In this document: in pieces, positions 35,724 through 46,535 of the stretch
How positions within the stretch are numbered: the first letter of the stretch is position 1
Layout: every line of letters begins with the position of its first letter
Source: Emmonsiellopsis sp. PD_33
Taxonomy: Eukaryota; Ascomycota; Eurotiomycetes; Onygenales; Ajellomycetaceae
Reading direction: 5' to 3'
DNA: 64,000 bases
NCBI GenBank assembly: GCA_032988165.1
Contig: JANTQF010000060.1
Location: 81,950 to 145,949, forward strand
Translations under genes and position numbers: made by a program
The notes under the pieces: generated by a model
Told to the model about the DNA's origin: nothing
What the model saw: the letters and a program-made list of their open reading frames with translations, nothing else
Database searches by the model: none

Positions 35724-37325
35724 TCAAGACTCCTCCATAGTACCGAATTTCTCGAAATCAATATTGATTTCTGAGTTGCGAAGGTTTTTCCGGTCCTGAT
35801 GAATGGTGCGGCGTATGAGGGGTGTCCCAAGGATTGCAGGCCAGCGGTGGGATTCGTTCTTCGTTAGGGTGGGGGCGCGGCGGTAACAAAAGCCATCCAG
35901 ATTATTCCAAGGATCATATCTCCGCCGATCTCTGTATTTAGACAAGAAATGCCTTTCTGATGCGAATTTTATTCCATGTGGCACATCCCCAAACCCGCTC
36001 CAGGAGGATGGATACGCAGTTTGATTCCGCCAAGTGTCATCTGCACGTGTGCCCCGTCCCATATTTCTGACCGTCGCAACTTCAAAGAAAAAATTCCGGC
36101 GATAGCCCCTTCTGTCATGATTGGACTGAGTGACATAGATTGTGGTATCACAATACTTGCAATACAATCCTTTTTCATATGCCTCAGATGGGATATCGCT
36201 TGGATGATCCCCCGACATATCTCTGATGGAGATCTTGAATTCGCTTTGTGACACTTCATAGAGTCGAAAGTAATGATAGAAAGTTAAATGGGGACAAAAA
36301 ACCCGAGGCAACAAATCAAGGGGGCGGTCTAGATTCCACCCACTTATAAACACCGCGTACTGAGTGTGGATGAATAAGTCACCACGTTCACCAAGGCACG
36401 CACGGATCTTTGTAACAACACAGGTCGACTCAGAATGTAAGATGCACCCATGCAGTAGATATGCGCGATCAGATGCACCTGAAGCCTTAATCCGCTCGGC
36501 TATCGTGTTTCTTTGGTGGAAAGTTAGGTTCATGCAAGGGCACAGGTTAACAATGCCAACTCTCCCCAGCTTACATACCCTGTGGGTAGGTCGAGCTAGA
36601 ATCTGCCGGGTAGAGAAATGACGAGTTGTATGCAACATGAGACACGTAGAGCAGCAAAGCCACTGCTCACTCTCCAACAGGCGAAGCAAGCTCCATCTCT
36701 CAGTGGTCAGATTATCGCTGTTCTTCATAAGTCGGCGATCGTAGGGATTGCTAGGCAGGAAGTCGAACTCCGGAGCTTCCACGGCATCGCTGTTAAACTC
36801 AAACAGTCCCTTGCAGGTCAGCGCCAGGCAGCATCTCGCTTCCAATGGGAGGAGGTCGTTGATCATGAGCATCAGTTCGAGGGGGAGGTCTAGGATTGGC
36901 GCGTGTGGTTTTGCCTTTTCGTTATTCTCGATTTCGGCTTTTTCGATTTCCTTTTCTTCTTCCTCTTCTTCTTCTTCGGGTGCGAAGTTCGAGGCGGTTT
37001 TCTTTTTCAGCCAGTTTAGAAGTTTTCGGGACTGGGTGCGGAATAATTGGACGGTGGTGGGGATGCGGGTTCGTTGGAAGGCCAGGCGGAATGCGAGCCG
37101 GCGAGATGAGCTGAGCATCCTTTTCTTTTCCCTCCCTTTTTTTGTCGTTTTATGGTACTGTTTCGCTGGCGTTGGGGACATATCGACGGATTGCGAATAT
37201 GATAGCTGTATGTATTGAGGTACAGACACAGAAGGAGGTGTGTATGCAGCTGTTATAGTGGTGGGCAAGGATATAGCTAAGAAGAGAGAAGGGGGGTATG
37301 TAGAGAGAGCCGGGGGCTCCGGCAT
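35724..37325 (-). CDS. F-box domain protein with Cys-rich region
   Basis: One exon, 533 aa if started at the ATG at 37325. In-frame ATGs at 37181 (MSPTPAK) and 37118 (MLSSSRR) are alternatives, and the low-complexity first 50 residues make the later starts attractive. A poly-Glu tract (about residues 117-125) precedes an F-box at residues 144-177 (ILDLPLELMLMINDLLPLEA, then CLALTCKGLF). F-box proteins bind Skp1 in SCF ubiquitin ligases and recruit targets. After it, cysteine/histidine clusters (CCSTCLMLH, NLCPCMNLTFH, LYCKYCDTTIYV) resemble the fungal F-box group with a Cys-rich region instead of WD40 or LRR repeats, so the target-binding part is unknown. Gene is intact, in an otherwise decayed neighbourhood. 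Confidence 0.8.
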   Translation of the reverse strand: MPEPPALSTYPPSLFLAISLPTTITAAYTPPSVSVPQYIQLSYSQSVDMSPTPAKQYHKTTKKGREKKRMLSSSRRLAFRLAFQRTRIPTTVQLFRTQSRKLLNWLKKKTASNFAPEEEEEEEEKEIEKAEIENNEKAKPHAPILDLPLELMLMINDLLPLEARCCLALTCKGLFEFNSDAVEAPEFDFLPSNPYDRRLMKNSDNLTTERWSLLRLLESEQWLCCSTCLMLHTTRHFSTRQILARPTHRVCKLGRVGIVNLCPCMNLTFHQRNTIAERIKASGASDRAYLLHGCILHSESTCVVTKIRACLGERGDLFIHTQYAVFISGWNLDRPLDLLPRVFCPHLTFYHYFRLYEVSQSEFKISIRDMSGDHPSDIPSEAYEKGLYCKYCDTTIYVTQSNHDRRGYRRNFFFEVATVRNMGRGTRADDTWRNQTAYPSSWSGFGDVPHGIKFASERHFLSKYRDRRRYDPWNNLDGFCYRRAPTLTKNESHRWPAILGTPLIRRTIHQDRKNLRNSEINIDFEKFGTMEES

Positions 37326-38626
37326 GACGTATATAATGTTTCTTTACTGTCGACCAACGTCATAATTAGGAAGCGCCGGCATGCTCCGCTGGTAGAAGGG
37401 ATAGAAAAGACAATACATTACTCGCTGAGGTTAAACAGCAGGAAGCTTCTAATTAAGAACCTTATTCCACCATAGAGCTCTAGGACTGCACCGGGCGGGA
37501 TCATGTGGTACGACGTCCATTTCCATGTTGCCTGGCAGGAATCACGGTGCAATACCCCATAGAGCCAGAAATAGCTATTTTGAATAAAAGATTGTCGCTT
37601 TTCCTTCCATAGTTTGCGTTATCATCGAACCTTGCGGCGAGTATTTTAAGTGTCAGGCGGGCGCGTTTTTAGGCATATGCTAAGAGGAGGGAACCCCCCG
37701 GGTGAGTGGGATGTTAACATGGATTGAGAAACTACCCTTTATTAATCTTCGTTGGTTTCTGGCCGTGATTAAACCTGGGATATGTGGATTTAGACACACA
37801 TTAGATGGCAGTCTCTATGGTTTTTAAGGGATGAGGTTGTTTGCTCCGTATCCGGTTAGCGCGATATCGCTTGCCAAGCCAGCTTCTTATTGGATCAGGT
37901 TATTCTTCGGCTCTTGGCATTATCGAAAAACATCAGCATCCCAACTACAATCATTCTTCGCAGCATCAGATTGCAGAGGATCTTTGTTGTACTCTCTTAT
38001 ATGAGTCCTGTTTCCATTTTGGGTTTCCCAAAACAAAATGGAAACGGATGACCAAGCGGAAGAAACAGAAGAGCGGGTGAGCCAACACCACAAAGAGGAG
38101 AACTTTCCCCTTTCCCGCCTCATGCCGGTGGAATTTGGTTTGATAGACCAATCATTCTGATATTGGTTACCTTCATTTTCTACCTAAGGCACGATGTAGT
38201 GCTGTGGTTACCGGTTTGCCACTCTCTCAGGGTTTTCATCTGCTTTGGCCGTGGCCTATTTTATCATAGGCTGGCCCAAATCATCGATATTCGACGTCCA
38301 TGACTACATTTTCCCGGCCGGGCCGATTAATTACAGCTCCAAGCCAGGAGTGATCTAGCATATTCAGCGGGATATGCTGACAGCGATCCTACGAACCACC
38401 TATTCAATGGGGTTGGTGAAAATGTAACTAGGTTACGCCGTCAAGACCGATCTTGCAAGTTAACGACCTATCAACCCTAATGATACTAGTCATGATCAAC
38501 ATGGCACTTCTTCTACACCCAATGATAAAGGGTATATAGGGGACACGAATCGTTGCAGAATGAGGAATCAAATAGTATCTATCTTCACCCCATTGACACC
38601 AGTCACATTATTACATATTCACAACA
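37326..38626. other. Intergenic (1.3 kb), no gene recognised
   Basis: Between the F-box gene start (-) and the DUF1254 relic (+). No recognisable coding content. A TATA-like GTATATAG word at about 38531-38538 lies about 95 bp upstream of the DUF1254 start and may be its old TATA box. Confidence 0.45.
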
Positions 38627-39603
38627 ATGTTGACCAAATCCCTCACAGCCGGGACCCTTCTAGCATCCCTTGCCAGCGGTGCGCCAACTAGCCGTGATTA
38701 TGTCACAGCAGAGGAGGCAACGCGGTTCTCTCTAATTATGCATTGCACCTCTCATCATTTTATATAAACCAAAAAATGATGGCTGCTGATATTCTCATTT
38801 TGCAGTATGGATCCCCTTTAATCTTATACGCAAAATATGCCATCGACACCATTCCTGCTGCAAAAGGGGTAAATAGCATTCTGCATAGAACAGAGCTCTC
38901 GACACCCGAAGACACGACTGTTGTCTGACCCAACCATGATACGCTCTACTCCACGGCCATAGTTGATCTCTGTCGCGACAATCTAGCACTCGAAATTCCT
39001 GTAATTGAGGACTAGTTTTGGGCCACTGCCCCCCATGGCCCATGAGTAATATTGATCTCCTTTTGCATAGCATTAAGAGCACCGATGAAGCTAATAAATA
39101 AATTCACAGGTACGATACTAACTACATCGACATTGGTAACTCGCAGGATTCTCTCCCAGGGAAATATATCTAATACGCAACGGTGTTCCTGAAAACCACG
39201 AGCCTAGCCTTCAACTGTGCTCGGATTCCGGCGTCAAACGAGGATCATCCGACGACTACAGTGCTGACTCCCAGGGCGTCCTCAACGTACCCAGTGCATA
39301 TGGTCTTGTTCTTCTCCGATTAGCCATTAAAATAGAGATGCCGATATGGAAAGCATCCACATCATCCAGGATCAAATCGACCTGACAGTCCGCAAGAAGA
39401 GTAACCAAAACACTATCCCACTTCTAACACCGGCGCTTATTTGGGGGTCTAGGGCATCATGGCGTATGATTATGATGGATTCGTTGGGAGAATTCGCAGG
39501 TGACCGTGATGGGATGCCTGTGTATGATGGCAGTGGTGATGAGCGGGATGAGAGCTTCCAGATTGTGGCCCGGCCGGCCGACAAGCAGCCGCCGCGGGAG
39601 TGA
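38627..39603 (+). pseudogene. DUF1254-family secreted protein pseudogene
   Basis: Begins with a clear signal peptide (MLTKSLTAGTLLASLASGAP). After a probable intron ending at the CAG before 38813, the family text follows: YGSPLILYAKYAIDTIPAAK, LSTPEDTTVV, then a TGA, then PNHDTLYSTAIVDL and EIPVIED, then a TAG, then FW. Further on NYIDIGNSQDSLPGKY, SAYGLVLLRLAIK and DMESIHIIQDQIDLTV lie in different frames. DUF1254 proteins normally run unbroken through DTLYSTAVVDL and IHxLQDQ. At least two nonsense codons (both explainable by C-to-T change) and at least one indel near 39165-39175 mean no full protein is made. The last frame runs to the TGA at 39603. Function of the family is unknown. Confidence 0.75.
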
Positions 39604-40676
39604 GTTAGCAAGTACATTTTTACTTTTATATTTTGGGTTTCTACTAGTATAAGACAGGGATGCTGGGTATTTTTTTTATATATAGCTATCTGCCTGCCCT
39701 CACTGGTCAAGGTGATATTTCTGCCATCCTTTGATTCTATGGACCTGGTGAAGGGCTGCTAGATAACTCGTAGATGTTTCTGATCATGGAGAGGAAGAGT
39801 GCTATTTATTATTGCTAGAAAGTGTTGATCATAACCTTGAGCAATCACACTTTTGATATTTTAATATCCATTATTGATGGAAGCGTCTTTGTAACTCCTA
39901 CCACCCCCTACCCTAATGCTTCAAAATCTGTTTATTAGTGCATGCATATAACTGTATTGTACAGGTCATCCTTCAATCCATGATTAATACATAACAGTTG
40001 AAAAGAAGAATAAGCAGAAACCTTTCAGATTTCCATTATATGTATCTCTTCTTATTATGCATAGTTGCCTCTAGACAACTTTTATTCTTAAGAAATAAAG
40101 AATTAGAGAAAGTGTAAACTTTTTACAATCAGGAGAGTATTCAAATAATGCTGGAAAGAGTTAGGATTTTCTATGCTAGAGATATAAGAAGTATATCCTT
40201 ATTCAGTTGATTGAAAATGGGTGAGTTGGTCTTGAGAAAATGCCTAAAAGTAAACGGCAAGGTGAAGGGAATGAAATACCTGACTAGGAATGAGAGATGT
40301 GAGGTAATAGGCCTAATATTATTGAGTGCAATTTTGGCTCTGTCTCGTCTTGTTTACCCCTTTTGCAGAGCAGCCGCCATCTCCAAAGAGAGTACATGGT
40401 TGAAAGGAGACACATTATTTATAGAATTTGGGTAATTATGTTTCTATAGCATCTTTTCGATATAATAATCCCCTAGTAGCTGAAACTATTCCTCAGCATT
40501 TACTTACTACAGATTCTAGGGGGGGCAAGGAGGCTGTATTCAGGCTCATTGACAAAGCAAAGCAAAGAATTATTCCTATCAGCTGCCAATTCTATGTGTA
40601 AGATATGCCAAATAAATAGAGAGAGAACACTCCTCAGCTATATATCTCCATTTATAGCGCTGATATTGGCATTCCT
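39604..40676. other. AT-rich stretch, likely RIP-decayed repeat
   Basis: About 1 kb, visibly AT-rich with many TA and few CA/TG-balanced coding words. Short ORFs only (for example 40211-40435), none recognisable. No terminal repeats were found by eye. Confidence 0.4.
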
Positions 40677-41003
40677 TCAGGCTATGCTCCATCCATGAAG
40701 GATCAGATTGATCAGCTGGAACACATTATTCCCCTTCTTGTCAGCCTTACCGAATCCTCCTTTGGCTGAGAGCAATACAGAGTAAGCTCCGGAGACATCG
40801 ATATCTGAGCACTCTGTAGTTGGAGAAAAGTACAACCCTTCGACTGTTGCATATACATCGCCAGGGATACCATGACAACGCACGGCACGGCCACATCCAT
40901 ATGCAAAATGCGAGTCAACACTATTCTCTAACCTGGGTTATCCCAACAAAAATCCGTGAAGACGCACATACAATTTAAATTCCGAGCCTGTGTCGTAGGG
41001 CTG
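40677..41003 (-). CDS. Last two exons of an unidentified spliced gene
   Basis: Minus-strand frame with two exons that fit by splice sites and phase: complement(join(40677..40932,40972..41003)). The intron 40971-40933 has a GTATGT donor and an ACCCAG acceptor but is short (39 nt). The 32-nt exon is itself preceded by CTAACTAACCCAG, a textbook branch-point and acceptor. The encoded tail reads QPYDTGSEFKLLENSVDSHF, then YGCGRAVRCHGIPGDVYATV, and ends with LINLILHGWSIA. Four cysteines suggest a small secreted domain. I do not recognise the family and could not place the first exon or a start codon, so it may be a relic. The remainder would lie above 41003. Confidence 0.35.
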
Positions 41004-43058
41004 CTGGGTTAGTTAGCCCTGCTTGGATAACTACTCCGGAAGACATCCGATGCAGAGTGTGTTTCTAGCCAGATGGAAGCAACATTCCGCGAAGCCTGTA
41101 TAAGGATGAGGATGGATTATGCAGCATTTGGCATGATTCAGCCTCAGCATCAGCCCAAATCCTACGCCTGTATTCGGGAAGCAGAGGTAGTAACTTAAGC
41201 CTCTCTGGCTTACAATAAGGAATGGCATTGTGGCAGTGACAACAACCCTGGTCCATCTCGCCGTCTGTCTGCAGGCCATACATACATGTTGTTTCTACAT
41301 CTGCCCACATCTTGCCAGCATCGGAAATCTCTCGGCCACATCGGACATCAAGATGCAGGCGACCAAGCCAATGGGGGGCCAACCATTTCCATGCCTGCAT
41401 CCTGCTGAACCACCTCGAATGCAGCCAGACGAACTATTGGGGACCGCCCGTGGTTGGAGCTCCTGGAGGAGAGCAGCACGGCATGGAATCATGGATGGGC
41501 TGCTGCATCTTGGCTCTTGGCTTCACATCCAGCAATCTTCCGCTCGATCTCCTCCTATCCGGGACCCTTGCCAGGCGCTGCGGTCGGATCTCCGGTCGAA
41601 TTTGCCAGAACGTTGGCTATTTATGTATGGACTGGGTTATTGGCCATGGCTAAAAATATCGCTTCTTCGGCGCCACAGCGCATCTCTTGGAGATCGCAAG
41701 GTATCTCGTCGACCCGACGTATCAGAGCTCGGTTCCTGTGTACGACCACACTGCATGCATCCTCGTGCATTTGCCATTGACGGTGCGACTGGTGGATCTC
41801 GCGTTACAAGTTGAGAGCTTCCCCTTGTTTCTCTAAGGCTAGTTTCTGTGCCCAGATGGCTAATATCATACCAGTTTCCACTCGGCACTCGTCCAGCCTA
41901 TGGACGCGGGTGTGGCTAATAATCTTCTCCCCACCGTCATGGCATCTTTGTATTTAGATTTTCATAATTGATCAGCTATGGGCCGATGGCAGCCAAGCTC
42001 GGAGTTTCTTCTTGGCTCCAGTCCGCCGCATAAGCAATCAGACGATTTTCCTTGGCGGCGCTGGCTGAGAACTTGAGGCTGCGGCAAGCCCCCTATCTAG
42101 TATCCGGTTATCGTGAGCCATGGTCCGGCGCATATGTTGCAGCGACAACTCGCAGAACCGCGAGAACAAACCAACACGGCAGCCTGCAGGGAGGGTCATT
42201 GCATGGATCTGAGTAATTTCACTTGCGCGACGCGGCACTTGTGAGGAACGGGCTAGTCGATCAGCTCATCCTGGCCGGTGGATATCCCGGATGGATTTGT
42301 TTCCAGCTCGGTCAGAGAACTATCATATGCCGCTGGGTATTTCTAATGTTCCTGCAGCTTCCATTGCTCCTAAACTGAGCGCTGCAGCTCCTCCGGCATC
42401 CTCGTTCCTCTCGGCCTGATTTGGCTTTCCCCCAGCCCTGCTGCTTACTGCTGGCGGAGGATTTTCAGCCGTTGAAATGGCCTTTTTATCCGCCGCCATC
42501 CCCACCAGCTAGACCAACAATTCTTCAGTCAGACATCCTGCCGCCCACTTGGGCCTCCCAACGTTGGTCTGACGTATGTGCCTAGGCAGAGCGAGATGAT
42601 TCCAAATCCAGCAAGGATGACCGCTTGCTTTGTTTCCATGCCTCCAGCGGGCCGGCAACAGTCTTGGCTGCTCCTCATCCACCCGCAGCCCAATCATACC
42701 CGACACGCTTGCTCCCCATTGCTGCGTCCCATGTTGGGCGAGGTAACCGGCCAACCCTCGCGGAGTTGCGTGCTGCTGTGACAGCTTCCGAGATTTAAAG
42801 CCGTGACTGCCCTGGCTTTGTCTTTGATTTCCCTTGTTCCCCCCTTCCCCCCCTTTATCTCCTCCCTCGGTTGCACACGCTGTTTAACATCTCGGGTTGA
42901 AGCATACCTCCAGGGCTGGCTGCATGAATCCAGACAACTCCCACTAAGCCCCGGACGTATTCCTACTTTATATTTACTTTCCCTTGCTGCTGTTCCTTCC
43001 GCAAGTCTCTCTGATAAGGTACCTTTCGTATATTGCATCAACCCCTCTCGGGATCAAG
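41004..43058. other. Intergenic (2 kb), catB promoter at its right end
   Basis: No intact gene recognised on either strand; ORFs up to 194 codons exist in all frames but look non-coding. The right part is the catalase promoter: a TATA-like TTTATATTT at about 42967-42975 lies about 90 bp upstream of the ATG, with a C-rich stretch at 42836-42852. Confidence 0.45.
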
Positions 43059-45565
43059 ATGCGTTCGCTCCCGCTTCTCCTCGCCTCGGCGAGCATTGTC
43101 TCCGCGTCATGCCCTTATATGTCAGGCGAGATTGATGCGCGCTCGGAGGACTCAAACCAGCTCAATCGTCGCGCAGACGATCCAACTGAGGAATTCCTCA
43201 GCCAGTTCTATCTCAACGATGACAACAGCTACCTGACATCTGACGTTGGAGGCCCCATTTCCGATCAAAATAGCTTGAAGGCGGGGGAGAGGGGACCAAC
43301 GTTGCTTGAGGATTTTGCTTTCCGTCAGAAGATCCAGCGCTTCGACCATGAGCGGGTATGTTGAGATATACGAGATTTTTCAAGTACCAGCGCTAACGGC
43401 ATTTCATAGGTTCCCGAACGCGCCGTCCATGCCCGAGGAGTTGGTAAGAACCCTTGGTTCTATCGCATACGAGCCCATACTCGGACAACCGCTAACATAA
43501 GTAGGCGCCCACGGTGTCTTCACCTCGTACGGCGATTACTCCAACATCACCGCCGCCTCGTTTTTGTCTTCTGCGGGCAAAGAGACCCCGGTTTTCGTGC
43601 GGTTCTCTACAGTTGCTGGAAGCAGGGGTAGCGCTGACTCTGCCCGTGATGTGCACGGCTTTGCGACCCGATTCTATACTGATGAGGGAAACTTTGGTAC
43701 GTCAGTTGGCGCAGGCAGCGAATTATGTATCGGGAGTCTCCCATATACTTATACTGATGCACTATAGATATTGTCGGAAACAACATCCCAGTCTTCTTTA
43801 TCCAGGATGCCATCCACTTCCCCGACCTCATCCACGCCGTCAAACCCCGCCCTGATAACGAGATCCCCCAAGCCGCCACCGCTCATGACGAGGCTTGGGA
43901 CTTCTTCAGCCAGCAGCCCAGCTCGCTGCATACTCTCTTCTGGGCCATGGCCGGACACGGCATTCCCCGCTCGCTCCGTCACGTCGATGGATTCGGTATT
44001 CATACTTTCAGACTTGTTACGGATGAGGGAAAATCGAGGCTTGTTAAATTCCACTGGAAATCCCTGCAGGGCAAGGCTGGGATGGTCTGGGAAGAAGCTC
44101 AGGCTGTTGCAGGGAAGAACCCTGATTTCCATAGAAAGGATCTGTGGGATGCCATTGAGGCGGGACGGTTCCCCGAGTGGGAGGTATGAATAATCCGCCT
44201 TGTTCTTTCCCATAGGCTGGTTGCTAATGTTCATTCTTACAGTTCGGCGTCCAAATCGTCGACGAGGAGGACCAGCTCAAGTTCGGCTTCGATCTTCTCG
44301 ATCCCACCAAGATCATCCCCGAAGACCTTGTCCCAGTCACCAAGCTTGGAAAGATGACCCTGAACCGCAACCCGCGCAACTACTTCGCCGAAACAGAGCA
44401 GGTTATGTTCCAGCCCGGCCATGTCGTCCGCGGCATCGACTTCACCGAAGATCCTCTGCTACAGGGCCGTCTGTTCTCCTACCTCGATACCCAGTTGAAC
44501 CGCAATGGAGGCCCCAACTTCGAGCAGCTCCCTATCAACAGACCCCGTACTCCCATCCACAACAACAACCGTGACGGTGCTGGTGCGTACCCTTTCCACC
44601 TCAAAAAAGTTATTTAAATTAACCCCTAAATAGGCCAAATGTACATCCCCCTCAACACCGCCGCCTACTCCCCCAACACCCTCAGCAAAGGCTCACCAAA
44701 GCAATCCAACCAAACCGCCGGCAACGGCTTCTTCACCGCCCCCAAACGCACCGTAACCGGCTCCCTCTTCCGCGCCACCAGCCCCACCTTCGCCGACGTC
44801 TGGTCCCAACCCCGCCTCTTCTACAACTCCCTCATCCCCGCCGAGCAACAGTTCCTTATCAACGCCATGCGCTTCGAGACCTCCCAGCTCAAATCGCAAG
44901 TCGTCAAGGAGAACGTAATCATCCAACTAAACCGCGTCTCCAACGACGTCGCCAAGCGCGTCGCCCGCGCCATCGGCGTTGCCGAACCCGATCCCGACAC
45001 CAAATTCTACCACACCAACAAGACCACCCCTATCGGCGTGTTTGGCAGCAAACTAACCAAACTAGATGGGCTGAGCATTGCCCTCCTTGCTAGCGCGGAT
45101 AGCAAGACCTCCCTTGCCGCGGCCAAGTCGCTGAAGGAAGCCATCACGGCCGCGGACAAGGGTGTCGACGTCCTGGTCGTTGCCGAGTCGCTTGGCAGCG
45201 ACGGCGGCGTTGATATGACCTATTCCGCCGCGGATGCGACTGGGTTTGACGCTGTGGTTATTGTCGACGGCCTCGTTACTAAGAACTCGCCGCTGTACCC
45301 GGCTGGTCGCCCGCTGCAGGTTGCCGTTGATGCGTACAGGTATGGCAAGCCGGTGGGGGCTGTGGGGAGTGGGGCGGATAAAGCTGTTGATAAGATTCTA
45401 GGGGCGGGTGGGGATGATGAGGATGTGAAGGAGAAGAAGGGGGCGGAGAAGGGGGTGTTTGTGGCTGAGGATGGTGGGGATGAGGAGTTTGTCAAGGAGT
45501 TTTTGGAGGGGTTGAAGGTGTTTAGGTTTTTGGATCGGTTTGCGATTGATGAGGATGCGGAGTAG
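43059..45565 (+). CDS. catB: Secreted large-subunit catalase, CatB type
   Basis: Six exons: join(43059..43355,43410..43443,43505..43696,43768..44183,44243..44582,44634..45565), 736 aa; every phase agrees, including the 34-nt second exon. A signal peptide opens the protein (MRSLPLLLASASIVSASCP), followed by a short propeptide-like region with RR at about residue 38-39. The haem catalase core has the active His H106 (RAVHARGVGAHG), the distal Asn in IVGNNIPVFFIQD, VRFSTVAGSRGSADSARDVH, and the proximal haem ligand Y393 (GRLFSYLDTQ). The C-terminal third is the flavodoxin/class-I-amidotransferase-like domain of large catalases (PIGVFGSKLTKLDG, VDVLVVAESLG). It destroys hydrogen peroxide at the cell wall or outside the cell. 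It is convergent with the acid trehalase gene. Confidence 0.97.
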
Positions 45566-46535
45566 ATGGATAGATGGATAGATGGATAGATGGCGGGTGA
45601 ATGGTTAGATTGTATTACTATTCTCTTAGTACTATCTTTATTAATTACTTTTGTTTGTTTGTTTGTTTTTTTGCTTCCTTTTGTTGAATCATTGACTGTC
45701 AAGGTGTTGTGGTGGTCCATGGTTCGGAGATATGGCCGATGATAATAAATAATGACAACAGGGCTAGGAAGCAGATCAGGGGTAACTACCTAGTTCTTGC
45801 AGGGAACAGGAGCAGGGGGGGGACCCTGGACAGTGATAGATTTTCCGTTTAAAACATCCATCCATCCACCGCATAATAATTAACATATAACCAGGTATAG
45901 ATTTCTATAACCGTTTGATCGTCAATCACATATATCGTTATCCGCCGATCTCCGTACCGAACCCAGTAACATTCCCGAGTTAGTTAGTTATACAATAATC
46001 GCCTCCAGCTGTCTACCATGACGATATCATTGCCCATGAAATGAAACGAAACGAGGACGGGGGCCGCCAGGCATGACAATGTCAGTTTCATGTATGAATT
46101 TATTATTGATATCTTATGCATTTATACGTTCGCGGACAAGAGAGTATAAAAATATTATCGTTCTTTCTCGCTAGCCAGCCAGCCAGCCTAGCCGGCCGAT
46201 GGGCGTGGCTTCATGTATACCAAGCCAAGGAGACAGACAGACCTCAATAACCGCGGCAGGGGGTTGGGGTCGGGGTCGTCACGTCACGCTCAGGGGGTCT
46301 GTTTTTCATCTCATCTCATCTCAGGCTGATCTCGAACGAACTCCATGCCGATGCATGCACATCATCATCTCCATCAATGATCCATCCATCCATCCATCCG
46401 CCATTCATTAACTTAATAAAACAAGCCTAAAACAAATCCGTAACCACGCAATTACTTGAATACGAAACGAAATGAAATGAAACCTCTCATTACCCATCCA
46501 TCAACAACAAGAAACAGGACAATCCCTAGTTATCC
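45566..46535. other. Intergenic between convergent catB and treA; tetranucleotide repeats
   Basis: Holds both 3' UTRs. An (ATGGATAG)n-like run begins at the catB stop (45564-45592), a TTTG run lies at about 45650-45668, and an (ATCC)n run at 46380-46399. No gene seen. Confidence 0.55.

Noticed and set aside
39604..40640. Candidate retrotransposon body in AT-rich DNA
   Set aside because: No reverse transcriptase, integrase or terminal repeats could be read; only base composition suggests a repeat.
41230..41814. 194-codon plus-strand ORF
   Set aside because: Cys/Trp/His-rich sequence with no domain pattern and equally long ORFs in other frames; no splice structure that helps.
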